Assembly: GCF_021028955.1 (NCBI RefSeq)
Contig: NZ_JAIWPE010000025.1
Location: 62,001-126,000 of the forward strand
Origin: Salipaludibacillus sp. CUR1
GTDB lineage: Bacteria > Bacillota > Bacilli > Bacillales > Salisediminibacteriaceae
Length of the DNA: 64,000 bases
Direction of reading: 5' to 3'
Both the position numbers and the translations under genes were made by a program. Under the pieces are notes generated by a model, which had not been told where the DNA came from, did no database searches, and worked only from the letters and a program-made list of their open reading frames with translations. This document shows positions 53,456 to 61,906 of the stretch, piece after piece (the stretch's first letter is position 1; the number at the start of each line of letters is the position of its first letter).

Positions 53456-54140
53456 CTGTCTCCCCCCTCTTATATTCATATTCTCCCCTTTATATATATT
53501 TATTATAAACAATCACACGCTGTTTTTGGTGGCAAACTGGTGACATTTCCACTAACTTGATGATAATAATATGATTTTATTTTGTAAAGAGATTTTATGA
53601 AAGCGGTTAATAAAAAAGAAACTGGGACAAACCTAAATTAAATCCAGGATAATCGAACAATGAATTCACAATAGACCATAAGTTGAGATGAGGTTCATAA
53701 ATACACTCGCTTGCCGCAGGCATCTCTTCAGCTCCTCGGCAAAAAGCGCCTGCGGGATCTTCAGAACATGCTTTTCCTGCAGGCGTCTCGTGTTTTTTGA
53801 ACATCATCAATTTTTAGCTTTTTTGATTAAAGGACAGCAGGCGGCGACGCCACAGGGGTTAAGGCTGAAGATCCAATTTAAAGAAGCTCCAGGCTGAGTG
53901 AAATTTAGCCAATCATCTTAGAAAAAACGCACCGCTCAATACTTTATTTTCCCAGTGAACGAAGGCGAGGACACCCAGAGGATTGGCGAAGTCTGAAAAT
54001 CCACTTTCCCGAAACAATCCTTCGGGAAAGTTAGTTGAAGACAAGCCCTCGGGTAAGCCTTCGCCGGAAGTGAACCGGCAGATTAAAAGGACAAGCCCCT
54101 GGGCAAGCGTCCGCCTGGCGGACTGAAATCACTCCTTTTC
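53456..54140. repeat. Repeat-rich 0.7-kb intergenic region
   Basis: No supported gene. Three GC-richer blocks: 53700-53800 (GCGCCTGCGGGATCTTCAGA), 53838-53900 (GGCGACGCCACAGGGGTTAA) and 53955-54135 (GAAGGCGAGGACACCCAGAG, a CCCGAA-N7-TTCGGG hairpin at 54005-54026, GCGTCCGCCTGGCGGACTGA). They share pieces with the element at 25.5 kb. A 67-codon minus frame at 53607-53810 (KKHETPAGKACSEDPAGAF) is translated repeat and not called. Confidence 0.6.
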
Positions 54141-54187
54141 TAAAAAAGAACAACCGAACAAAATTCGAAAATTTTGTTCGGCTGTTC
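54141..54187 (-). terminator. Terminator of aceBA
   Basis: AGAACA-CCGAACAAAAT / ATTTTGTTCGG-TGTTCT, a long near-perfect stem followed by TTTTTTAG on the minus strand; 90 nt after the aceA stop. Confidence 0.85.
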
Positions 54188-54277
54188 TTTATGATTACTA
54201 TTCTTTTATTCCAACCTCGATCTTGCGATTATTAAAATCTATTATTCTGTTACTTTAATAATCTCTAAAAAGCCGGA

Positions 54278-55561
54278 TTACGACGATGTCGTGAATTGTT
54301 CTTCCTCTGTCGATCCTTTAAGTGCTGTTGTAGACGATGTGCCGCCGGAAACAACTGTTGCAACACTGTCAAAGTATCCAGTACCTACTTCCCGCTGGTG
54401 CTTAGTTGCGGAATAACCGTCTTTCTCACTAGCAAATTCACTTTCCTGAAGTTTAGAGTAAGCAGCCATACCACTTTCTTTATACCCTTTTGCAAGCTCG
54501 AACATGCTGTGGTTGAGTGAATGGAAACCAGCAAGAGTAACAAATTGGAATTTGTAACCCATCTTACCAAGTTCCTGCTGGAATTTCGCAATTGTCTCGT
54601 CATCAAGTTTCTTTTTCCAGTTGAACGAAGGCGAGCAGTTATAAGCAAGCAGTTTGCCTGGATACTTTTCATGAATGGCATTAGCAAATTTCTGAGCTTC
54701 TTCCAAGTTCGGTTCAGAAGTTTCGCACCAGATCATATCTGCGTATGGTGCATAAGCCAGTCCCCGGCTGATTGCCTGGTCGATGCCTTCCCGTGTGCGG
54801 TAAAACCCTTCAGGGGTTCTTTCTCCATGAATAAATTCATGGTCATATTCATCTACATCGCTTGTAATCAGGTTAGCCGCATTAGCATCTGTCCGTGCGA
54901 TAATAACTGTCGGCACACCGGATACATCCGCAGCCAGACGGGCAGATATTAAGTTCTTTACGGCTTGTTGTGTAGGCAGCAGCACTTTACCGCCTAAGTG
55001 ACCGCATTTCTTCTCAGAAGAAAGCTGATCTTCAAAATGAACAGCTGCGGCTCCAGATTCAATCATGCTTTTCATTAGCTCAAAGACGTTCAGCTGTCCG
55101 CCAAAGCCAGCTTCAGCATCAGCTACAATCGGAGCGAACCAGTCTCTTTGAGCTCCGCCTTCACTATGTTCAATCTGGTCTGCACGCTGCAGAGCCTGGT
55201 TAATCCGTTTAACGACCTGAGGCACACTGTTTACCGGGTATAAACTTTGGTCCGGGTACATGTGGCCGGATAAGTTAGCATCCGCGGCTACCTGCCAGCC
55301 GCTTAAGTATATGGCCTTTAAGCCTGCTTTCACTTGCTGTACAGCCTGATTTCCTGTCAATGCACCCAGTGCATTAATATAATCTTCTTCATTAACCATT
55401 TTCCAGAATTTTTCCGCACCTCTTTTTGCCAGTGTGTGCTCGATTTGAAGGGATCCCTGAAGCTGATAAACTTCTTCAGCACTGTATGGTCTTTCAATTC
55501 CTTTATAACGCTCGCTGTTCCACTCATTTTCAATTTTGTTTATTTGTTGTTCTTTAGTCAT
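54278..55561 (-). CDS. aceA: Isocitrate lyase
   Basis: 427 residues. The catalytic signature KKCGH is at about 184-188 with the nucleophilic/acid Cys186; [17 protein letters not shown] and [14 protein letters not shown] precede it, and the substrate-binding [12 protein letters not shown] follows. It splits isocitrate to succinate and glyoxylate. ATG 55561 begins one base after the aceB stop codon; a GTG three codons upstream would overlap. AAAGGAG lies within the end of aceB. Together they form an aceB-aceA operon for growth on acetate or fatty acids. Confidence 0.97.
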   Translation of the reverse strand: MTKEQQINKIENEWNSERYKGIERPYSAEEVYQLQGSLQIEHTLAKRGAEKFWKMVNEEDYINALGALTGNQAVQQVKAGLKAIYLSGWQVAADANLSGHMYPDQSLYPVNSVPQVVKRINQALQRADQIEHSEGGAQRDWFAPIVADAEAGFGGQLNVFELMKSMIESGAAAVHFEDQLSSEKKCGHLGGKVLLPTQQAVKNLISARLAADVSGVPTVIIARTDANAANLITSDVDEYDHEFIHGERTPEGFYRTREGIDQAISRGLAYAPYADMIWCETSEPNLEEAQKFANAIHEKYPGKLLAYNCSPSFNWKKKLDDETIAKFQQELGKMGYKFQFVTLAGFHSLNHSMFELAKGYKESGMAAYSKLQESEFASEKDGYSATKHQREVGTGYFDSVATVVSGGTSSTTALKGSTEEEQFTTSS

Positions 55562-55562
55562 A

Positions 55563-57164
55563 TTAAACACTCTCCTTTTGTTTTATCATCGCTTCATAAG
55601 CTGGAATTGTCATAAATTCTTCGAAATCTTGTTTCTCAATCATTGAGGTTAACAGCTGTTCGGCTTCTTTGAATTTACCAGCTGAGAATTTTTCATCCCC
55701 AAACGTCTTTTTTAACTTTTCCACTTCTTCTTCTATAAGCTCTTTTACGAGCGTAACAGTAATTTTTTCTCCATCAGGCAATTTCCCTTCAGGATGGTTA
55801 ATCCACTGCCACAGCTGGGCTCTGGAAATTTCAGCAGTAGCTACGTCCTCCATTAAGTTAAATATTGGAACAGCTCCTTGCCCTCTAAGCCAGGCTTCCA
55901 TATACTGAAGCGATACTGTGATGTTTAACCGGACGCCTTCTTCTGTAATTTGGCCTTTTGGTACTGCCAGTAACTCTTTTTCAGTTATATTCACATCATC
56001 CCGCTGTCTGCTGACCTGATTGGCCTGAGGCATATGTTCATCGAATACTTCCATCGCTACCGGCACAAGCCCTGGATGTGCAACCCATGTCCCGTCATGG
56101 CCGTCTTTTACTTCCCGCTCTTTATCTTCCCTGACTTTCTGCATCGCTTTTTCATTTTTTTCAGGGTCATCTTTAACAGGAATCTGGGCAGCCATACCGC
56201 CAATGGCGTGGGCCCCGCGTTTGTGGCATGTCTGGATTACATATTGTGTATACGCTCTCATAAAGTTGACTGTCATTGTCACTTCAGAACGGTCAGGCAG
56301 TATAAATTCTTTATGGTTTCTTAACCTCTTAATATAACTGAAAATATAGTCCCATCTTCCACAGTTTAAACCTGCGCTATGATCACGAAGCTCATATAAG
56401 ATTTCATCGGCTTCAAAAGAGCCTGTAAGTGTTTCAATGAGAACTGTAGCTTTAATCGTGCCGTGATCCAGGCCGAGCTCTTTCTCAGCAAAGGTAAATA
56501 CGTCATTCCATAACCTTGCCTCTTTATATCCCTCTAATTTCGGGAGGTAGAAATAAGGCCCCGACCCACGTTTCAGTAATTCAACCGAGTTGTGGAAAAT
56601 GTATAATCCAAAGTCAAACAGTGAAGCTGAGATAAATTCATTTCCTGCTTTCACGTGTTTTTCATCCAAATGCCAGCCTCTTGGCCTTACGATTAACGTG
56701 GCTGGATTCTCGGCTAAAACATAATCTTTTCCATTATCAGCCGTAAAATCAATTTCCCGCCGAATGGCATCGTACATATTTTTCTGTCCTTGAAGTGTAT
56801 TCAGCCATGAAGGTGAATTAGCATCTTCAAAGTCAGCCATAAACACTTTGGCTCCGGAATTTAAGGCATTTATCACCATTTTCCGGTTGCTTGTAGGACC
56901 CGTTATTTCTACTCTTCTGTCCTGAATATCTTCAGGTACAGGAGCAACAGTCCATTTAGAATCTCTTACCTCTTTAGTTTCACCAAGATAATGAGGAAGA
57001 AGGCCACTGTCAATCTCACGCTGTCTTTCCCCTCGTTGCTGTAATAACTGTTTTCTTTCTTCCCCGAAGGACTGGTGGAGTTTCATCACAAAGTTCAGCG
57101 CTTCTTCTGTGAGCAAAAAACCGCAGCCTTCAGGCGGTTCTCTTAAAATCTTTAATTCTTTCAT
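55563..57164 (-). CDS. aceB: Malate synthase A
   Basis: 533 residues. Signature [19 protein letters not shown] (about 102-120) with the Mg/CoA-side acidic residues, [15 protein letters not shown] (about 150), and [35 protein letters not shown] (about 244) with Glu/Asp ligands. The C-terminal catalytic Asp is in [18 protein letters not shown]. It condenses glyoxylate with acetyl-CoA. GGAGGAGA lies about 11 nt before the ATG. Co-transcribed with aceA. Confidence 0.97.
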   Translation of the reverse strand: MKELKILREPPEGCGFLLTEEALNFVMKLHQSFGEERKQLLQQRGERQREIDSGLLPHYLGETKEVRDSKWTVAPVPEDIQDRRVEITGPTSNRKMVINALNSGAKVFMADFEDANSPSWLNTLQGQKNMYDAIRREIDFTADNGKDYVLAENPATLIVRPRGWHLDEKHVKAGNEFISASLFDFGLYIFHNSVELLKRGSGPYFYLPKLEGYKEARLWNDVFTFAEKELGLDHGTIKATVLIETLTGSFEADEILYELRDHSAGLNCGRWDYIFSYIKRLRNHKEFILPDRSEVTMTVNFMRAYTQYVIQTCHKRGAHAIGGMAAQIPVKDDPEKNEKAMQKVREDKEREVKDGHDGTWVAHPGLVPVAMEVFDEHMPQANQVSRQRDDVNITEKELLAVPKGQITEEGVRLNITVSLQYMEAWLRGQGAVPIFNLMEDVATAEISRAQLWQWINHPEGKLPDGEKITVTLVKELIEEEVEKLKKTFGDEKFSAGKFKEAEQLLTSMIEKQDFEEFMTIPAYEAMIKQKESV

Positions 57165-57188
57165 TGGTGTATCATCTCCTCCCGGCTG

Positions 57189-57244
57189 TTATATAACATT
57201 TTCTATTATGTATTGTATTATATAACAGGAGAAATAAATTGCAA
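57189..57244 (-). promoter_or_regulatory. aceB promoter with twin palindromes
   Basis: Minus strand: -35 TTGCAA (57239-57244), 16-nt spacer, -10 TATAAT (57217-57222). The palindrome GTTATATAAC lies at 57189-57198 and a one-mismatch copy at 57217-57226, overlapping the -10; they are 28 bp apart. The outer arms CTGTTATATAA / TTATATAACAG form a longer inverted repeat. The pair looks like a repressor operator; regulator unknown. Confidence 0.6.
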
Positions 57245-57279
57245 CCTTTTTTCAAAAAAAAATTACCAGCTTTTCTCAT

Positions 57280-57317
57280 AAAAAAACTCAAAGCCTGATT
57301 TATCAGACTTTGAGAGT
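57280..57317 (-). terminator. Terminator of addA-sbcD-sbcC operon
   Basis: ACTCAAAG-CTGAT / ATCAG-CTTTGAGAGT stem with T7 exit on the minus strand, 20 nt after the sbcC stop. Confidence 0.8.
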
Positions 57318-57337
57318 AATAATTTCACAAACTTTTT

Positions 57338-60300
57338 TTATAGGTTTTCCAATTTTATTGTACTGCCTTTTCCTCCAGGTTCAGCCGGGGTAACAAGAAG
57401 TTTTCTTGGAAGTCGTTCTTTTAACTCAGGGACATGACTGATGACTCCTACAGCCAGATGGTCTGTATGAAGCTGTTCCAGAGCAGATACTACGGTCTCC
57501 AATAATTCAGGATCAAGTGTTCCGAACCCTTCATCTAAAAAGAAAAACTCAAGAGAATGTTCCCCTTTTAATTGAATAGAAGCTGACAAAGAAAGGGCTA
57601 ATGCAAGTGAGGTAAGAAAGGTTTCTCCGCCCGATAAGGTGGACACCGGACGTTTAACCCCGCCGTTAGCGTCATCTCTCATAATAAATCCTCCGCCAGA
57701 GTCCACTTCTATAGCGTACCGCCCTCTTGTCAGAACCCTTAAGCGTTCTGAAGCAAGCCTGCTGACCTGTACCAGCTGTTCTTCTGCAATAAAATCTACG
57801 AACTCTTTCCCGCGGAACACTTTATCTAGTTTAGTAAGCTGGTCTAACATATGCTCATATTCTTTCCTCTTTGTTTCAAGGCTTTCATACCTCTCCATTT
57901 TCTGCTTGATGTCTTCCAGCTGATGTTCAGCTGCTCCCAGTGAGGTGCGAAGCTGTTCCATTTCCACTTTCGCTTCCTTGAAACGCTGTTCCAGCACAGT
58001 TAAATCTTCCTCTGTCAGGTATTCATCGTTTAAATTGGTTTGTAATTCTTTATATTTCATGCTGAGTTCTTTATATTTGTCTTCGTGCCCGGAAATATCC
58101 TGTTCCCATTGCTGCAGTTTTTCCGGCTGCTGGCGGTAATGCTGCACCTCGTCAATGTCAGTGAAAGACGAGTCTTTTTTCTGATCGCGCCACCTGGCTA
58201 ATGCTCTGGCATGGCGCTCTTCTGCTTCTTTAATCGCATGTCTGCATTCATTTAAAGCCGTTTCAGTATTCCTAAACTCATTTTCTGCCTTTTCCAGATG
58301 CTCTTTTGCGTTTGATGTGTTTGCTATTAAATTATTAAGCTTCTGTTCGTAGCGTTGAATAAGCGGATTTAACTCTTCTCCCTTGGTAACAGTCTCAATT
58401 TCCAGACTGATTTCATCTATTCTCTTTATCTGTTCATTATATTCAGATTCATATTTGGAATACTCCACTTTACAGGATTGAAGCTGTTCGTTAACTTTCT
58501 CTGCCTTAGACCGGCACTCATCTATAACAGGGACACTATTTTCCAGACGGCTTCTTGTTGCTTCTGCCTCTTCTTCTCTTTTATGAAACTTTTTCAGTAT
58601 TTGTTCGACTTCGTTGTAAGGAATCTGCGGGAACTGTTTCTGCCAATCAGCCAATTCCTGTTTATAAGAAGCACGCTTGTCTTCAAGTTCTTTTTCCAGG
58701 TCACTGTATCTCTGTTTAGCCTGCTGTAATATCAGATTTTCTCCTGAAGTCTCTTCGTTAATTTTTGTCCATTCTTTAATCTCACTGTGGAAACGGCTGA
58801 TTAAGTTATCTATACTTTTTCTCTGGCTTGCCCACTGCGTTTTCCATTCATTCCACGCGTTAGGAAAACGGGAGTCTTCCAACGGAGGCAGGACATCCTG
58901 TGATTCGTCCGTTTCATGCCTATCAGGAGAAAGATCCGCAAAAGGGGCTTGTTTTGCCGTCTGATCGAGCCTCCAGACAGATTCTTCAAACTGCCTTTCT
59001 GCCAACCGGATCTCTTCTTCTAAAGCCTCATAATTATCAGCTTCCTGAATTTCGGATGCTGCTGCTGCCTGCATATGTGCCGGTTCAACAGACAAGTGAT
59101 GGTCTGTCGAACCACAGACGGGACAAGCCTCTCCTTTATTAAGAGACCGTCTTAATTCGTTGACAGCAGAATTAAAATAATTTTGTTTTTCACGCTCTTG
59201 AATTTCCTTTAAGCCAGCTTTAAGCGTGTCTAATAGTGTCTTTTTGTCTTCAACAAAGTTGTACCACAGACTGATTTGCCTGAACCGCTCCTTAAGATTG
59301 TCTGACAGGTTCATTTTACTTTTATTCACTGAATCAACTGCAGCCTCAGCTTTCCCGTAATCCTTTCCGGCTTTTTCAAGTCTTTCCTTAGTGTCTTCTA
59401 TCTGACCTTCAAGGAATTTCAACTTATATCTTTTATCGGCCGCTTCCTTCATTTGATTTTTCTCTTCAGTGGCAGGCTCCGTTTCAGCAAGGCGTGTTTT
59501 CAGGTTCGCCTGAACTTCCTCATATTTTTGTTTATTTTTCATCACCTGTTTATGTGATTCACTCAGTTTTTCAATATCCTTACTCAGTTCATCACATTTA
59601 TATCTCTTCTCATTTGCTTCTTTTTGACGGTATTGGAGGTCTTTTTGTTTGCCCTCCATTTGGCGGAAATTTTCAAGCAATAATTTAATCGGAACTTCAT
59701 GTTCTTCCTGCTCTTTAAATGCTTTATCATATGTTTGTTTGCTGGCTTCAGCTTTCTGTTTAACAGATTTCAGCTGTTCTTGCGCTATGGTTTCTTTTTT
59801 TCGCCAGTGATTTAGCTGCTCGTCACTTTCATTTACTTCCTGGATATATGGAAAAAGAATATTTGCTTCCTTTGCCAATTTAATATTTTCTTTCTTTTCT
59901 GCAATTTCAGGCACTTGTTTTTCAAGCTCAGCAAGTTCTCTTTCCAATAATTGAAGCTGTTTATGCCATTCTCTCTGCTGTTTGCCTTTTTCATAGTCTT
60001 TCTGCGTAACCTCAACCGTTCTTTCCTGCTTTTTAATTTGTTTCTGCAGTTGAGCCACATGAGATTCAGCTTTCTTTAAAGACTGTATAGATGCCTCGCC
60101 TAGACCGGCTTGCTCTTTTTCAATCAGTTCTTTTTCATGCCTGGCAGAAACGAGTCTGTGGCGCAGTTTCTGATTTAATTCGTCTCCGTACTTTTCAAGA
60201 TGGAACAAGCGTTGGAGCATTTTCCTTCTCTCTGTCCCTTTTAATGACAGAAATTCCGAGAACTTCCCTTGCGGAAGCACCACTGCCCGTGTGAAATCAT

Positions 60301-60724
60301 CGATAGATAATCCAAGAAGAGATTCAGCTTCTTTCGTTACATCACCTGCTTTATCAGCAATAACGGCAGAGTTTTCTGTAACGTTTATCAAGCGGGCTGT
60401 AGCCTGGCGCAATCCGTTCTCTTTCGTCCGTTTAAACGTTCTTTCAACTTTATAAGTATTTTCCTTTTTGCCTTTTCCCAGTGAAAAAGTAAATGATACG
60501 GCCAGCTGTTCTTCCGCATGGTTTAGTATCCCTTGCGTATTGCCCGGTGCTCTTTCAACTTTTCCGTATAATGAGAGAGTCATTGCATCCAGAATAGAGG
60601 ACTTCCCGCTCCCCGTCGGACCGAAAATACCAAAAACTCCTCCTTCACATAAACTGGAGAAATCAACTGTCTGTTTATCTCTGAAGCTGTGTAAACCTTG
60701 TAAGGTTAACTCAATTGGCCTCAT
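57338..60724 (-). CDS. sbcC: Exonuclease complex subunit SbcC (Rad50-like ATPase)
   Basis: 1128 residues. N-terminal Walker A FGPTGSGKSSILDA (about 35-48) and the LPQGKFSEFLSLKG segment; two long coiled-coil arms (about 175-500 and 640-960) meet at the zinc hook CPVCGSTDHH (about 540); the C-terminal ATPase part has TLSGGETFLTSLALALSLS and FFFLDEGFGTLDPE. With SbcD it processes DNA ends and hairpins. Its ATG overlaps the sbcD stop by four bases. Confidence 0.96.
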   Translation of the reverse strand: MRPIELTLQGLHSFRDKQTVDFSSLCEGGVFGIFGPTGSGKSSILDAMTLSLYGKVERAPGNTQGILNHAEEQLAVSFTFSLGKGKKENTYKVERTFKRTKENGLRQATARLINVTENSAVIADKAGDVTKEAESLLGLSIDDFTRAVVLPQGKFSEFLSLKGTERRKMLQRLFHLEKYGDELNQKLRHRLVSARHEKELIEKEQAGLGEASIQSLKKAESHVAQLQKQIKKQERTVEVTQKDYEKGKQQREWHKQLQLLERELAELEKQVPEIAEKKENIKLAKEANILFPYIQEVNESDEQLNHWRKKETIAQEQLKSVKQKAEASKQTYDKAFKEQEEHEVPIKLLLENFRQMEGKQKDLQYRQKEANEKRYKCDELSKDIEKLSESHKQVMKNKQKYEEVQANLKTRLAETEPATEEKNQMKEAADKRYKLKFLEGQIEDTKERLEKAGKDYGKAEAAVDSVNKSKMNLSDNLKERFRQISLWYNFVEDKKTLLDTLKAGLKEIQEREKQNYFNSAVNELRRSLNKGEACPVCGSTDHHLSVEPAHMQAAAASEIQEADNYEALEEEIRLAERQFEESVWRLDQTAKQAPFADLSPDRHETDESQDVLPPLEDSRFPNAWNEWKTQWASQRKSIDNLISRFHSEIKEWTKINEETSGENLILQQAKQRYSDLEKELEDKRASYKQELADWQKQFPQIPYNEVEQILKKFHKREEEAEATRSRLENSVPVIDECRSKAEKVNEQLQSCKVEYSKYESEYNEQIKRIDEISLEIETVTKGEELNPLIQRYEQKLNNLIANTSNAKEHLEKAENEFRNTETALNECRHAIKEAEERHARALARWRDQKKDSSFTDIDEVQHYRQQPEKLQQWEQDISGHEDKYKELSMKYKELQTNLNDEYLTEEDLTVLEQRFKEAKVEMEQLRTSLGAAEHQLEDIKQKMERYESLETKRKEYEHMLDQLTKLDKVFRGKEFVDFIAEEQLVQVSRLASERLRVLTRGRYAIEVDSGGGFIMRDDANGGVKRPVSTLSGGETFLTSLALALSLSASIQLKGEHSLEFFFLDEGFGTLDPELLETVVSALEQLHTDHLAVGVISHVPELKERLPRKLLVTPAEPGGKGSTIKLENL

Positions 60725-61893
60725 TGCCCCTGCTCCTCCTCTTCCTCATTAACCAATTCCAGAAATAGACGTGTTAATTCCTCATCAGGACTCGCACCGC
60801 CTGTCTGCCTTTCATAGAATTGTTTAAAAAGTTCATCGATCGCCACATGTTTCCGTTCATAAGAACTGTCTTCCTCAGTATCCGGAAACACCGGCCGGAT
60901 TGTCAAAATGCCGGGATATTCTTTTTTAAGTCTATGAATCTCTTCCATAGACGGAATGTCATCCATATGGATTTCAAGATCGATCCACGCATGGCTATCC
61001 TTTCTCTCCAGCATCCATTTATGCACTTGCTCCATTCCACCAGCAGCTTTCCATTTAACAAGAGGCTTTCCCGCAGATAGAGGGATTTCCGTAATCCTGG
61101 CATCCTGCATGGGATCTACTTCTACCATCGTCACCGATTTCGTGTAGCCTGTTTCTGAAAAACTGAAGGCTAACGGGGAACCTGAATAACGGGCTGGCGC
61201 CTGGCTATGCTTGATATTCTGTGGTCTATGCAAGTGCCCTAATGCCGTATACTGGACGTTTTTAGGGAGCTGGGTGCCTTTTACAGTGTAAGCTCCGCCG
61301 ACTTCAATCGGCCTCTCTGACTCAGTTCCCGATCCTCCCGCCACAAACAGATGGCTCATCGCAATTCTTACATCCTGCTCTGAAAAGTCCTTTGTTAAGC
61401 GATTAAAGAACTCATTGATTTTCTCCCCGTAGACATCTCTCAGAACAAGTTCATCATTTAATTCGGAAAAGCTCTGTTTTAATCGTGATTCTGATGGATA
61501 AGGAAGACCTGCTATACTCAGAAATGTCTCCTTGCCCGCCACCGGAATTCGGAGCGGCATTAAAGACGGCAGACCCTGAATATAAATATTATGATTCTTA
61601 AGAATCGTCCTGGCTGCCGCAAGCCTGTCGGGATGATCGTGATTTCCGGATATGATAATTACCGGCCGCCTGCCATTATCTGACAGACGTGCCATACTTT
61701 CATAAAATAATTCTTCTCCTTTTGCAGGCGGGTTTACTGAATCAAATACATCACCGGCCATCAGCACTGCATCAGCTTTTTCATTTTCGGCTATCTCTGT
61801 AAGTTCTTCAAAAAAGGCTTCATGTTCACTGTGCCGGTCCCTGCCCTCGATTGTCCGGCCGATATGCCAATCGGCCGTATGAAGTAGTCTCAT
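60721..61893 (-). CDS. sbcD: Exonuclease complex subunit SbcD (Mre11-like)
   Basis: 390 residues. Phosphoesterase motifs are in order: LLHTADWHIGRT (Asp/His at 7-9), MAGDVFDSVNPP (Asp about 48), ISGNHDHPDRL (Asn-His about 84) and FVAGGSGTESE, ALGHLHRPQ (His about 210). ATG 61893 follows AAGGAGA at 9 nt; an upstream in-frame start 14 codons earlier lies inside the end of addA. Two-metal nuclease acting with SbcC. Part of addA-sbcD-sbcC. Confidence 0.96.
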   Translation of the reverse strand: MRLLHTADWHIGRTIEGRDRHSEHEAFFEELTEIAENEKADAVLMAGDVFDSVNPPAKGEELFYESMARLSDNGRRPVIIISGNHDHPDRLAAARTILKNHNIYIQGLPSLMPLRIPVAGKETFLSIAGLPYPSESRLKQSFSELNDELVLRDVYGEKINEFFNRLTKDFSEQDVRIAMSHLFVAGGSGTESERPIEVGGAYTVKGTQLPKNVQYTALGHLHRPQNIKHSQAPARYSGSPLAFSFSETGYTKSVTMVEVDPMQDARITEIPLSAGKPLVKWKAAGGMEQVHKWMLERKDSHAWIDLEIHMDDIPSMEEIHRLKKEYPGILTIRPVFPDTEEDSSYERKHVAIDELFKQFYERQTGGASPDEELTRLFLELVNEEEEEQGQ

Positions 61894-61906
61894 AATTCTG
61901 CTCTCC

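Noticed and set aside
53607-53810. 67-codon minus-strand frame
   Set aside because: Composition and wording match translated repeat sequence; no ribosome site and located in a repeat cluster.
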